Below, in pieces: positions 27,617-36,981 of a DNA stretch of 64,000 nucleotides (positions within the stretch are counted from its first letter, which is position 1; each line of letters opens with the position of its first letter). A model generated the notes under the pieces. That model was not told the DNA's origin and ran no database searches. It saw only the letters and a list, made by a program, of their open reading frames with translations. The stretch spans positions 1,426,001 through 1,490,000 of the forward strand of contig NZ_WWGH01000001.1 of the NCBI RefSeq assembly GCF_009865135.1, read 5' to 3'. The translations under genes were made by a program, and so were the position numbers. The DNA is from Streptomyces sp. SID8374 (GTDB lineage: Bacteria; Actinomycetota; Actinomycetes; Streptomycetales; Streptomycetaceae).

Positions 27617-27682
27617 CATGGAGAAGAGATCTGGCGCACCGCGCCGCGACGGGTTGCCGGGGTACGGATCGGGGTTCCGTAG

Positions 27683-28042
27683 GTGAGTACGCCGCTGTAC
27701 CGGCTGAAGGCCGAGTTCTTCAAGACGCTGGGGCATCCGGTGCGGATCCGGGTGCTCGAACTGCTCAGCGACCGTGAGCACGCGGTCTCGGAGATGCTGG
27801 CCGAGGTGGGGGTCGAGGCCGCCCATCTCTCCCAGCAGTTGGCGGTGTTGCGCCGGGCGGGCCTGGTGGTGGCGCGGCGGGAGGGGTCGGCCGTGTACTA
27901 CACGCTGGCCGCCCCGGAGGTGGCGGAGCTGCTGCGGGTGGCCCGGACGATCCTGACCGAGGTGCTGACGGGTCAGGCGGAGCTGCTGGCGGATCTGCGG
28001 GCGACCGGTCCGGCGGCCGGTGAAGGGCCGGCGGGTAGGTGA
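27683..28042 (+). CDS. ArsR-family winged-helix regulator, second paralogue
   Basis: 119 residues. Shares FF-TLGHPVRIRVLELL and LSQQLAVLRRAGLVVARREG with the regulator at 24703, so the two probably arose by duplication and may bind similar sites; no AATTGCA-type palindrome is seen before this copy. No cysteine metal site. GTG start with GTTCCGTAGG upstream. Its last codons (GPAAGEGPAGR) run into the first copy of a tandem repeat, so the C-terminus may be variable between strains. No target gene follows in the same direction; the next gene is convergent. Confidence 0.82.
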   Translation: MSTPLYRLKAEFFKTLGHPVRIRVLELLSDREHAVSEMLAEVGVEAAHLSQQLAVLRRAGLVVARREGSAVYYTLAAPEVAELLRVARTILTEVLTGQAELLADLRATGPAAGEGPAGR

Positions 28043-28146
28043 CGGCTGTCGGCGGACCTGGTGGGTGAGGGCCCGGCGGACACGTGACGGCTGCGGGCGG
28101 CGGCCCCGGTGGGTGAGAGGCCGGCGGATACATGACGGCTGCTGCC
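28019..28146. repeat. Degenerate tandem repeat, three copies of about 40-48 bp
   Basis: Copies start at 28019, 28060 and 28108, each with GGTG-AGGGCCCGGCGGA-type sequence followed by TGACGGCTG. The first overlaps the end of the ArsR gene, the others fill the gap before the aminopeptidase gene. No open frame or known function. Confidence 0.6.
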
Positions 28147-28186
28147 GTGCGCCCGCCGGCCCCCCACCCCCGTCCCGTCCGTCGGC

Positions 28187-30712
28187 TCAGTGCTCCGTCG
28201 TCCGTACGGCCAGGGCCCGGCGCAGATCGTCCAGCTGGTCGACCAGCTTGCGGCGCAGGGCCGGGATGAGAGCCGGGTCCTTGAGGGCGCGGGTGCCGGT
28301 GGCAAGGCTCTCGGTGTCGACGGCGTACGCGGGGAAGGCGTACCGTCCGGCGGCCTCCGCGATGGCCGGGCCCCGGCGGGCGGCGAGTGCGGTGGCGTCG
28401 GGGTAGAAGCGGTCGACGTACGCGCTGAGCAGCTCGTCCTGGCCGGGCTGCCAGAAGCCCTGGGCGGTGGCGGTGAACAGGTAGTTGGACAGGGTGTCGT
28501 CGCCGAACATGGCCTGCCAGGCGGCGGCCTTGGCCTCCGGGGTGGGCAGGGCGGCCCGGCAGCGGGCGGCGCCTTCGCGCCCGGCGGCGCTGGGGTCGGC
28601 GGCGAGTTCGGCGTCGATGGCCGCCTCGTCGGTGGCGCCGAGGACGGCGAGGCGGGTGAGGATGCGCCAGCGCAGCTCGGGGTCGAGTTCGGGTCCGCCG
28701 TGGACGGTGCCTTCGGTGAGCCAGCTCTGGAGGGTGTCGGGCTGGGTGGCGGCGTCGATGAAGTGGCGTACGGCGGTGAGGCGCAGGCCCGGGTGGGAGC
28801 CGTCCTCCGTGCGGCGGATCAGGTCGCGGCAGAGGCTGGAGAGGGTGGCGAGCGCGGCCGGCCGGGTCCCCGGGGTGGCGTAACGGTCGGCGATCTGGCT
28901 GCCCGCGAAGGCCAGGACGCCCTGGACGAGGGCGAGGTCGCTCTCGTACGGGAGGTGGGTGCGGGCGGCGGTGAGGTAGCGCGCGGGGTCCAGCTCGCCG
29001 TCGCGGACCATGTCGCGGGCCGCGTTCCAGATGACGGCCCGGGTCAGGGCGTCGGGGATCGCGGAGAGGTGGGTGAGGGCGGTGTCCCAGGAGGCGGCGT
29101 CGAGGCGGATCTTGGCGTAGGTGAGGTCGCCGTCGTTGAGGACGACGAGGGCGGGGCGGCGGCCGGTGCGGACGGTGGGGGTGCCGTCGCCGGGGATGTC
29201 GAGTTCGAAGCGGTCGCGGGGGGCGAGGTGGCCGGGGCCCGCCTGGGTGTTGAGGGCGTGGTCGAAGGTGGAGACGGTGATGCGGTGGGGGCGGCTGCCG
29301 TCGCGCTCCACGGCGAGCGCCCAGGACTGTCCGGCTCCGGTGGGCGCGGTGGGCTCGTGGACGTCGGCGGTGAGGGTGTCGACGCCGGAGGTGCGCAGCC
29401 ACTGCTCGGCCCAGGCGTGGACGTCGCGGTCGGTGGCGGAGGCGAGGTTGTCGATGAAGTCGGCGAGGGTCGCGTTGGCGAACTTGTGCCGGGCGAAGTG
29501 GGTGTTGATCCCGGCGAGGAAGTCCTTCTCCCCGAGCCAGGCGACGAGTTGGCGGAGGGCGGAGGCGCCCTTGGCGTAGCTGATGCCGTCGAAGTTGAGG
29601 AGCGCGGAGGCGGTGTCGGGCACGGCCTCGGGGTCGGGGGCGACGGGGTGGGTGGAGGGGCGCTGGTCGGCGTCGTAGCCCCAGCCCTTGCGGGCGACCC
29701 CGAACTCGACCCAGGTGTCGGTGAACCTGGTGGCTTCGGTGAGGGTCTGGTAGCCCATGTACTCGGCGAAGGACTCGTTCAGCCAGATGTCGTCCCACCA
29801 GCTGAGGGTGACGAGGTCGCCGAACCACATGTGGGCCATCTCGTGGGAGACGACCATGGCGCGGGTCTGGCGCTCGGTGTCGGTGACGGCGGAGCGATAG
29901 ATGAACTCGTCGCGGAAGGTGACGAGTCCGGGGTTCTCCATGGCGCCCGCGTTGAACTCGGGGACGAAGGCCTGGTCGTACGAGTCGAACGGGTAGGGCT
30001 CGTCGAACTTCTCGTGGTACCGGTCGAAGCAGGCCCGGGTGATGCCAAGGATCTCGTCCGCGTCGGCGTCCAGGTAGGGCGCGAGGGAGCGCCGGCAGTG
30101 GAGGCCGAAGGGCAGTCCGGCGTGCTCGGTGGTGATTGAGTGCCAGGGGCCCGCGGCGACGGCGACGAGGTAGGTGGAGATGAGGGGGGTGGGCGCGATG
30201 GTCCAGCGCCCGCCGCCGGTGTGTTCGGCGACGCCGTTGCCGAGGACGGTCCAGCCTTCGGGGGCGGTGACCTCGATGGCGAAGACGGACTTGAGGTCGG
30301 GCTGGTCGAAGGCGGCGAAGACGCGCTGGACGTCCTCCATGAAGAGCTGGGTGTAGAGGTACGTCTCGCCGTCGGCGGGGTCGGTGAAGCGGTGCATGCC
30401 CTCGCCGGTGCGCGAATAGCTCATCGCGGCGTCCACGTGGAGTTCGTGGACGCCGGGGGTGAGGCCGGTGAGGGGGTAGCGGTTCCCGTCGAGGAGGGCG
30501 GGGTCCAGGGGCTGTCCGTCCAGGGCGATGGAGCGCAGGGTGGCGGGCCTGACCTCGACGAAGGTGTCGCCGGCGGCGCGGGCGGTGAACCGGATGGCGG
30601 TCCGGGAGTCGAAGGTCTCCTCGCCGGTGGTGAGGTCGAGGGCGATCGTGTACCGCTCCACGTCGATGATCTGGGCTCGGGTCTGCGCTTCGTCGCGCGT
30701 CAGTACGGACAT
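28187..30712 (-). CDS. pepN: Aminopeptidase N, M1 family zinc metallopeptidase
   Basis: 841 residues. The exopeptidase motif GAMENPGLVTFRDEF and the zinc site HEMAHMWFGDLV with the downstream Glu in LNESFAEYMG identify it; the beta-barrel N-domain covers about 1-200, the thermolysin-like domain about 200-440 and the helical ERAP1-like C-domain about 520-830. Streptomycetes usually have two such enzymes. I start at 30712 (MSVLTRDEAQTRAQ), where family similarity begins; an ATG three codons upstream is possible, and the frame is open further up through a proline-rich stretch lying in the operator region. Cytoplasmic peptide breakdown. Confidence 0.93.
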   Translation of the reverse strand: MSVLTRDEAQTRAQIIDVERYTIALDLTTGEETFDSRTAIRFTARAAGDTFVEVRPATLRSIALDGQPLDPALLDGNRYPLTGLTPGVHELHVDAAMSYSRTGEGMHRFTDPADGETYLYTQLFMEDVQRVFAAFDQPDLKSVFAIEVTAPEGWTVLGNGVAEHTGGGRWTIAPTPLISTYLVAVAAGPWHSITTEHAGLPFGLHCRRSLAPYLDADADEILGITRACFDRYHEKFDEPYPFDSYDQAFVPEFNAGAMENPGLVTFRDEFIYRSAVTDTERQTRAMVVSHEMAHMWFGDLVTLSWWDDIWLNESFAEYMGYQTLTEATRFTDTWVEFGVARKGWGYDADQRPSTHPVAPDPEAVPDTASALLNFDGISYAKGASALRQLVAWLGEKDFLAGINTHFARHKFANATLADFIDNLASATDRDVHAWAEQWLRTSGVDTLTADVHEPTAPTGAGQSWALAVERDGSRPHRITVSTFDHALNTQAGPGHLAPRDRFELDIPGDGTPTVRTGRRPALVVLNDGDLTYAKIRLDAASWDTALTHLSAIPDALTRAVIWNAARDMVRDGELDPARYLTAARTHLPYESDLALVQGVLAFAGSQIADRYATPGTRPAALATLSSLCRDLIRRTEDGSHPGLRLTAVRHFIDAATQPDTLQSWLTEGTVHGGPELDPELRWRILTRLAVLGATDEAAIDAELAADPSAAGREGAARCRAALPTPEAKAAAWQAMFGDDTLSNYLFTATAQGFWQPGQDELLSAYVDRFYPDATALAARRGPAIAEAAGRYAFPAYAVDTESLATGTRALKDPALIPALRRKLVDQLDDLRRALAVRTTEH

Positions 30713-30790
30713 GGGGGCCATGCTGCCGTACGGCGCGGGGCGGGCGCAGGGGGGTTCTCGCTGGGCGTACGGGCGGGCCGGGGGCGGGGC

Positions 30791-30893
30791 GTATGCCCCC
30801 TGGGGCAGGCGGCGTAGAGGGCCCGGGGGGGGCAGGTCGCGCAGGGGGATACCCCAGGGGGCAGGTGACACAGGGGGATACCCCCGGGGGGAT
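30791..30893. promoter_or_regulatory. Cluster of GC-tract sites resembling CsoR/RcnR-family operators
   Basis: The 14-nt word CAGGGGGATACCCC occurs at 30842-30855 and 30871-30884, a 29-bp period. The second is followed by CGGGGGGAT, giving ATACCCCCGGGGGGAT; a third similar site, TATGCCCCCTGGGGCA, lies at 30792-30807. ATACCCC...GGGG arrangements are the type bound by CsoR-like repressors. The cluster is in the divergent promoter region of pepN and the aquaporin gene. Confidence 0.5.
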
Positions 30894-30946
30894 GTGGCCG
30901 CTTACCATCTCCTCGGCGCGGCACACCGAGTACCGAGGACGTCCTC

Positions 30947-31738
30947 ATGACGCTCACGCCTGCGCGCGATACCGCCGCCCGCGTACCTGACCTGGTTCCT
31001 GCCCCCTCCCCCGGCCTGCTGCGCCGTACGGTCTGCGAGTTCGGGCTGACGGCGCTGCTGCTCCTGGCCGTCGTGAGCGGGGTGCGGTGGCTGTTCGCGC
31101 CGGACGGGTACGGAGGCGGCGGGGTGGCGTTCGCCCTGCTCGGGGCGGGGGTCGGCGTGCTGCTCGCCGTGCTGATGCTCTCCGCGCCGGGGCGGTGGTC
31201 GGGCGGGCAGCTGAATCCGGCCGTCACCGTCGCCCTGTGGCGGCTCGGGGTGTTCCCGGGGCGGGAGGTGGTGCCGTACGTCGTCGCGCAGTCGGCCGGC
31301 TCGGTGGCGGGGACGTGGCTGGCGGGGGCGGTGTGGGGGCCCGTGGTCTCCCGGCCGCCGGTCGGTCACGCGGTGGTGCGGCCCGGTCCGGGGTGGGGTG
31401 AGGGGGCCGTGGTGGCGGCCGAGGCGGTGGTGCTGGCCGGGTCGACGCTGCTGCTCGCCCGGCTCCTGGCGCGTCCGGTGGGCCGGAGACTCCTCCCGTA
31501 CGCCGTCGGTCTGGTCACCGCCCTCGTGATCGCGGTGCTCGGTCCGCTGAGCGGCGGTTCGGCCAACCCGGCCCGGCAGTTCGGCCCGGCGCTGCTGTCG
31601 GGGGAGGTCGGGCGACTGTGGGTGTACGTGGCGGGGCCGGTGCTGGGGGCGGTGGCCGGGGCGGGGCTGTACGGGAGGAGGGCCGGGGCGCTCGGGGTCC
31701 GGCTCCCCCGGCCGCCGGTCAGCCCTCGGCGGCCGTAG
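30947..31738 (+). CDS. MIP-family channel (aquaporin/glycerol facilitator-like)
   Basis: 263 residues, six membrane helices. Both NPA boxes are present: GGQLNPAVTVALW at about 90 and GGSANPARQFGPALL at about 202, the second in the form seen in water-selective aquaporins of actinobacteria. The N-terminus has a polar 25-residue extension. Substrate may be water, glycerol, or a small neutral metabolite such as hydrogen peroxide. GAGGACG precedes the ATG. Its last 20 bp overlap the end of the convergent chorismate mutase gene. It may be controlled by the GC-tract sites just upstream. Confidence 0.85.
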   Translation: MTLTPARDTAARVPDLVPAPSPGLLRRTVCEFGLTALLLLAVVSGVRWLFAPDGYGGGGVAFALLGAGVGVLLAVLMLSAPGRWSGGQLNPAVTVALWRLGVFPGREVVPYVVAQSAGSVAGTWLAGAVWGPVVSRPPVGHAVVRPGPGWGEGAVVAAEAVVLAGSTLLLARLLARPVGRRLLPYAVGLVTALVIAVLGPLSGGSANPARQFGPALLSGEVGRLWVYVAGPVLGAVAGAGLYGRRAGALGVRLPRPPVSPRRP

Positions 31739-32075
31739 CGCTCCCGTTCCCCGCCTCCTCCGCGATGCGCTCGTGGTGGCGGATGACCTCGGCGATGATG
31801 AAGTTCAGCAGCTTCTCGGCGAACGCCGGGTCCAGGTTGGCGCTCTGTGCGAGCTGCCGCAGCCGGGTGATCTGGCGGGTCTCGCGGGCCGGGTCGGCGG
31901 GCGGCAGCTGGTGGTCGGCCTTGAGGCGGCCGACCTGCTGGGTGGCCTTGAAGCGCTCGGCGAGCATGTGGACGACGGCGGCGTCGATGTTGTCGATGGA
32001 CTCGCGCAGCCGGTTCAGCTCGGCCTGGACGGTCGCGTCGATCGGGGCGGTCGCGCCGGTTTCGCTCGTACTCAT
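31719..32075 (-). CDS. Chorismate mutase, AroQ class
   Basis: 118 residues. Helical AroQ fold: ELNRLRESIDNIDAAVVHML with the conserved arginine, ERFKATQQVGRLKADHQLPP with the active-site Arg/Lys, and PARETRQITRLRQLAQ; LNFIIAEVIRHHERI is the last helix. It converts chorismate to prephenate for phenylalanine and tyrosine synthesis. No signal peptide, so cytoplasmic. The 3' end overlaps that of the aquaporin gene by 20 bp. The preceding intergenic gap to the AraC gene is short (25 bp), but the AraC gene runs in the same direction, so cotranscription is possible. Confidence 0.92.
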   Translation of the reverse strand: MSTSETGATAPIDATVQAELNRLRESIDNIDAAVVHMLAERFKATQQVGRLKADHQLPPADPARETRQITRLRQLAQSANLDPAFAEKLLNFIIAEVIRHHERIAEEAGNGSATAAEG

Positions 32076-32100
32076 GGTCAGCGAGCTTAGACGCCCCTCC

Positions 32101-32979
32101 TCACGGCCCGATCATCGGCGGGTCGTCCGGGTCGGGCACCTGGTCGCTCCAGCCGCCGGGCACGCTTCGGCCCTGCTGTTCGCGGAAGCGGACGGGGGCG
32201 GTGCCGACGCGGCGGGCGAAGAGGCGGGAGAAGTAGGCGGGGTCGTCGTAGCCGACGCGGCGGGCGACGGCGGCGACCGGGAGGTCGGTGGCGGCGAGGA
32301 GTTCCTTGGCCCGGCCGAGGCGGATGGTGAGCAGGTAGTCCTTGGGGCTGCATCCGGCGCCGCGCCGTACGGCGGTGCGGAGTTCGGCGGGGGTCATGCC
32401 GTGCTTGGCGGCGTGTTCGGCGACGGTGAGCGGCTGGTAGGCGTCGCGGGCGAGGGCCTGGAGGACGGGGTCGCCGTCGGGGCCGAGGTCGGCGCGGGCG
32501 CGGCGCAGGGAGACGAGGAGTTCGTGGACGGCGGCCGCGGTCTCGACCTCCAGCAGGGGGTTGCCGCGGCGGGCGGCGCGCACGATGCGGCCGACGGCGG
32601 CGCGGGGGCCGGCGGTGTCGGAGAGCGGGACGAGGGGGCGGTCGGGTTCGATGCAGCCGAGCTCGGTGTAGGTGGAGGTGGCGGGGCCGGTGAAGTCGAC
32701 GAAGCTCTCGTCCCAGCCGGTGCCGGGGTCGGCGCCGTAGTGGTGCGGGGTGCCGGGGGTGAGCCAGATCAGGGTGGGCCCGGTGACGGGGGTGCGGCGC
32801 CCGTCGGGGCCGGCGAACCAGCCGGTGCCGGAGTTGACGATCACGGCGACGTGGTGGTCGAGGGTGCGGGGGCCGACGGTGGGCAGTGCGCCGTGCTGGA
32901 GGCCGACGCCGAGGCAGACGAGGCCGAGGCGGTGGTGGAGCGGGCTGGGGGTGAAGAAGCGCATCCAGGTGTGGTACAT
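32101..32979 (-). CDS. AraC-family transcriptional regulator of the beta-galactosidase divergon
   Basis: 292 residues. An N-terminal cupin-like sensor (about 20-140: HHVAVIVNSGTGWFAGPDG, LTPGTPHHYGA) and two C-terminal helix-turn-helix units (about 195-285: LTVAEHAAKHGMTPAELRTA and LPVAAVARRVGYDDPAYFSR, then GTAPVRFRE). This layout is typical of sugar-responsive activators. It is divergent from the GH35 gene, so it probably senses a galactoside or its product. The ATG at 32979 has GGGAGGGGAAGG upstream; upstream in-frame starts would cover the operator region. Confidence 0.88.
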   Translation of the reverse strand: MYHTWMRFFTPSPLHHRLGLVCLGVGLQHGALPTVGPRTLDHHVAVIVNSGTGWFAGPDGRRTPVTGPTLIWLTPGTPHHYGADPGTGWDESFVDFTGPATSTYTELGCIEPDRPLVPLSDTAGPRAAVGRIVRAARRGNPLLEVETAAAVHELLVSLRRARADLGPDGDPVLQALARDAYQPLTVAEHAAKHGMTPAELRTAVRRGAGCSPKDYLLTIRLGRAKELLAATDLPVAAVARRVGYDDPAYFSRLFARRVGTAPVRFREQQGRSVPGGWSDQVPDPDDPPMIGP

Positions 32980-33011
32980 CGCGGCCTTCCCCTCCCAGGG
33001 TCCGTGGAACC

Positions 33012-33056
33012 GTTGCGTCCGTTGCGTCCAATCAGCAGCGATCTTTGTCCATGGAC
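33012..33056. promoter_or_regulatory. Repeats in the AraC/beta-galactosidase promoter region
   Basis: GTTGCGTCC is repeated head to tail (33012-33020, 33021-33029), and the palindrome GTCCATGGAC follows at 33047-33056. Directly repeated half-sites are the usual AraC-type target, so these are candidate operators for the regulator transcribed leftward and the enzyme gene transcribed rightward. Confidence 0.45.
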
Positions 33057-33140
33057 CGGGCGTGCGCCAGGGGTGAAAGTGGTCGGACCAATCCGCCCGG
33101 GGGCCGCCGGGCGGGCCGAGCACAGGAGCGTACGCACACG

Positions 33141-34940
33141 ATGTCCGACTTCACCGTGGGGGACGACCACTTCCGGATCGACGGGAAGCCCGTACGGCTG
33201 CTGTCGGGCGCCCTGCACTACTTCCGGGTGCACGAGGAGCAGTGGGGCCACCGGCTGGCGATGCTGGCGGCCATGGGGCTGAACTGCGTCGAGACGTACG
33301 TCCCGTGGAATCTGCACGAGGAGCGCGAGGGCACCTACCGGGATGTGGGGGCGCTCGGCCGGTTCCTGGACGCGGTGGAGGAGGCCGGGCTGTGGGCGAT
33401 CGTGCGCCCGGGTCCGTACATCTGTGCCGAGTGGGAGAACGGCGGGCTGCCCGTGTGGGTGACGGGCCGGTTCGGGCGGCGGGTGCGGACGCGGGACGCG
33501 GGGTACCGGGCGGTGGTGGAGCGGTGGTTCCGGGAGCTGCTGCCGCAGGTGGTGGAGCGCCAGGTGGACCGGGGTGGTCCGGTGATCCTCGTGCAGGCGG
33601 AGAACGAGTACGGGAGTTACGGCAGCGACGCGGTGTATCTGGAGTGGCTGGCGGGGCTGTTGCGGGAGTGCGGGGTGAGCGTTCCGCTGTTCACGTCGGA
33701 CGGTCCTGAGGACCACATGCTGACGGGCGGTTCCGTGCCCGGCCTGCTGGCGACGGCGAACTTCGGCTCGGGGGCGCGGGGGGCCTTCGAGGTGCTGCGC
33801 CGCCATCAGCCCAAGGGGCCGCTGATGTGCATGGAGTTCTGGTGCGGCTGGTTCGACCACTGGGGGGCCGAACCCGTCGTACGGGACGCGGAGCAGGCGG
33901 CCGAGGCGCTGCGGGAGATCCTGGAGTGCGGGGCGTCGGTGAACGTCTACATGGCGCACGGCGGCACGAACTTCGCGGGGTGGGCGGGGGCGAACCGGGG
34001 CGGTCCGGTGCAGGACGGGGAGTTCCAGCCGACGGTGACGTCGTACGACTACGACGCGCCGGTCGACGAGTACGGGCGGGCCACGGAGAAGTTCCACCTG
34101 TTCCGGAAGGTGCTTGCGGAGTACGCGGAGGGCCCGTTGCCCGCGCTGCCGCCGGAGCCGAAGGGGCTGGCCGGGCCGGTGCGGGTGGAACTGGACGGGT
34201 GGGCCGGACTCGGTGACGTACTGGAGACACTCGGTGATCCGGAGGGCCCGGAGTCCGGGGTCGCGCCGACCTTCGAGGAGCTGGGGGTCGGCCGGGGGCT
34301 GGTGCGCTACCGGGTGGCGGTGCCGGGGCCGCGCATCCCGTACCCGCTGACCGCCGCCGGGCTGCGGGACCGGGCGGTCGTGTACGTGGACGGGGTGCGG
34401 GCGGGCGTGCTGACCGAGGAGAGCGCCACGCTGCCGGAGCCGGTGGCGGGTCCGGCGGAGGTGGAGCTGTGGGTGGAGTCGCTGGGCCGGGTCAACTACG
34501 GGCCGCGCCTGGGTGAGCCGAAGGGGATCACGGGCGGGGTGCTGCACGAGCGGCAGTATCTGCACGGTGTACGGGCCCGGGGGCTGCGGCTGGACGCCTT
34601 CGAGGAGGCGGGAGCGGTGGCGGGGGTGCCGTTCGGGCCGGTGCCTCCGGGTGCGCTCGCGGACCGGACGGGGCTGTTCCGGGGGGCGTTCACCGTCGAG
34701 GCGACGGAGGGTGTCGATCACGCGGGGCTGCGACTGCCGGGCTGGACGCGGGGCTTCGTCTGGGTGAACGGCTTCTGCCTGGGCCGGTACTGGTCGGCGG
34801 GCCCGCAGGAGACGCTGTACGTGCCGGGGCCGGTGCTCCGCAAGGGCGTCAACGAGGTGTGGGTGCTGGAGCTGGAGGGTGCGGGCGAGGCGTGGGTGGA
34901 GCTGGGTCCGGGGGTGCCCGTACGGTCGGGAGCCTCGTAG
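33141..34940 (+). CDS. Beta-galactosidase, glycoside hydrolase family 35
   Basis: 599 residues. The TIM barrel spans about 8-330: FRIDGKPVRLLSGALHYFRV, YVPWNLHE, IVRPGPYICAEWENGGLP, ILVQAENEYGSYG with the acid/base Glu, and LMCMEFWCGWFDHWG with the nucleophile Glu. A jelly-roll C-terminal region (about 380-590) ends in GFVWVNGFCLGRYW and LYVPGPVL. No signal peptide, so intracellular; it would cleave imported beta-galactosides. The ATG at 33141 follows GGAG with a longish gap. Likely controlled by the divergent AraC protein. Confidence 0.93.
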   Translation: MSDFTVGDDHFRIDGKPVRLLSGALHYFRVHEEQWGHRLAMLAAMGLNCVETYVPWNLHEEREGTYRDVGALGRFLDAVEEAGLWAIVRPGPYICAEWENGGLPVWVTGRFGRRVRTRDAGYRAVVERWFRELLPQVVERQVDRGGPVILVQAENEYGSYGSDAVYLEWLAGLLRECGVSVPLFTSDGPEDHMLTGGSVPGLLATANFGSGARGAFEVLRRHQPKGPLMCMEFWCGWFDHWGAEPVVRDAEQAAEALREILECGASVNVYMAHGGTNFAGWAGANRGGPVQDGEFQPTVTSYDYDAPVDEYGRATEKFHLFRKVLAEYAEGPLPALPPEPKGLAGPVRVELDGWAGLGDVLETLGDPEGPESGVAPTFEELGVGRGLVRYRVAVPGPRIPYPLTAAGLRDRAVVYVDGVRAGVLTEESATLPEPVAGPAEVELWVESLGRVNYGPRLGEPKGITGGVLHERQYLHGVRARGLRLDAFEEAGAVAGVPFGPVPPGALADRTGLFRGAFTVEATEGVDHAGLRLPGWTRGFVWVNGFCLGRYWSAGPQETLYVPGPVLRKGVNEVWVLELEGAGEAWVELGPGVPVRSGAS

Positions 34941-34987
34941 TTGGGTCCCCGGGGGCGCCCGTCCGTACCGGCACCCCCGAGCCCGGT

Positions 34988-35019
34988 CCGGGAGCGCCCG
35001 TACGGTCGGGCGCTCCCGG
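34988..35019. terminator. Bidirectional terminator between beta-galactosidase and trypsin genes
   Basis: CCGGGAGCGCCCG (34988-35000) pairs with CGGGCGCTCCCGG (35007-35019), 13 bp with loop TACGGT, between convergent genes. Confidence 0.8.
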
Positions 35020-35048
35020 GGTGGTTCAGCCGTGATCAGTCAGCGGCG

Positions 35049-35964
<916 letters not shown>

Positions 35965-35977
35965 AGTCCGCGGGTGG

Positions 35978-36046
35978 GCAGGTGAGGTACGGAAAGCGCC
36001 GCCGCGACCGGTCGGGGCCGGGCGGCGTTCCCTCTGCCTCACCTGC
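35978..36046. terminator. Nested inverted repeat after the epimerase/SDR operon
   Basis: GCAGGTGAGG (35978-35987) is the exact complement of CCTCACCTGC (36037-36046), enclosing an inner CGCCGCC/GGCGGCG stem. It lies between the epimerase stop and the sprT promoter and would stop leftward transcription before it reaches sprT. Confidence 0.55.
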
Positions 36047-36053
36047 TCAGGGC

Positions 36054-36962
36054 TCACGCTCCGGGCGTGGCGAGCGCGCGCAGCCGCGGCTCGCCGATCA
36101 TGGTGAGCATGTCGGTGTGCTCAGGACGCCAGCCCAGTTCCTGCCGGGAGGCGACGGCGCGGATGCGGCTGGACGCGGCCATGACGAGGGCGCCGAACTC
36201 GCCCCACACCCCGGCGGCTTCCCCGGGAGTGAGGCTGCGCGTCCTCACCCCGAGGTCGGCGGCGACGCGTTCCGCGATCCAGCGGTTGGGGATCTCGCCG
36301 GCCACCGCGTGGTAGAGCCCGCCGGCGCGTCCGCCGGCCAGGGCGAGGGTGAACAGGCGCGTCACATCGTCGATGTGGACGTGGCCGTAGGTGTTGAGCC
36401 CCGGCCCGACATAGACGGCCGCCCCGGTCGTGGCGACGGACCGGTGGACCATCGGCACGTGGCCGTGGTCGCCGGGGCCCCAGATCAGACCGGGGCGGAC
36501 GACCATCGACCGCACACCCTCCCCTGCGGCGGCCAGGACGGTGTCCTCGGCCGCCTTGCGGTACGCGGCCAGCGGCTCGGGGGTGAAGGGGTCGTGTTCG
36601 GCGAAGACGCCGGGGCTCCAGGCGCCCTCGGTGCGCTGCATCAGCACCCCGCTGCCGGACAGGAAGACGAACGTCCTGCCCGTACCGGCGAGCGCGCGGA
36701 CCAGCTCCTCGGCGGTGGCGCTCTCCTGCTCCGGGGCGGGCCGGGCGGCGTAGACGACCGCGTCCGCGCGCAGGGCCGCCGCGACGGCGGCGGGGCGGCG
36801 CACGTCCAGGTCGGCGGCGACCGGAGTGATACCCCGGGCCCGGAGGGCGGTGGCCGCCGCACCGGTGCGGGCCAGGCCGGTGACGGTGTGGCCTTCGGCC
36901 GCGAGGTGGCGGACGAGGTGGCCGCCGACGAAACCGGTGGCGCCGATGACGAAGATCTCCAT
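36054..36962 (-). CDS. NAD-dependent epimerase/dehydratase family protein (extended SDR)
   Basis: 302 residues. The N-terminal Rossmann motif EIFVIGATGFVGGHLVRHL (TGxxGxxG type), then VVYAARPAP, FLSGSGVLMQ and AYRKAAEDTVLAA, where the Tyr-x-x-x-Lys pair is YRKAA, and VVRPGLIWGPGDHG, a hallmark of extended SDR enzymes. Likely an NAD(P)-dependent sugar or polyketide-type oxidoreductase; substrate unknown. GGGGAG precedes the ATG. It follows the SDR gene by 19 bp in the same direction, forming a two-gene operon under the MarR-type operator. Confidence 0.83.
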   Translation of the reverse strand: MEIFVIGATGFVGGHLVRHLAAEGHTVTGLARTGAAATALRARGITPVAADLDVRRPAAVAAALRADAVVYAARPAPEQESATAEELVRALAGTGRTFVFLSGSGVLMQRTEGAWSPGVFAEHDPFTPEPLAAYRKAAEDTVLAAAGEGVRSMVVRPGLIWGPGDHGHVPMVHRSVATTGAAVYVGPGLNTYGHVHIDDVTRLFTLALAGGRAGGLYHAVAGEIPNRWIAERVAADLGVRTRSLTPGEAAGVWGEFGALVMAASSRIRAVASRQELGWRPEHTDMLTMIGEPRLRALATPGA

Positions 36963-36981
36963 GGCGTGGCTCCCCTGGCGC

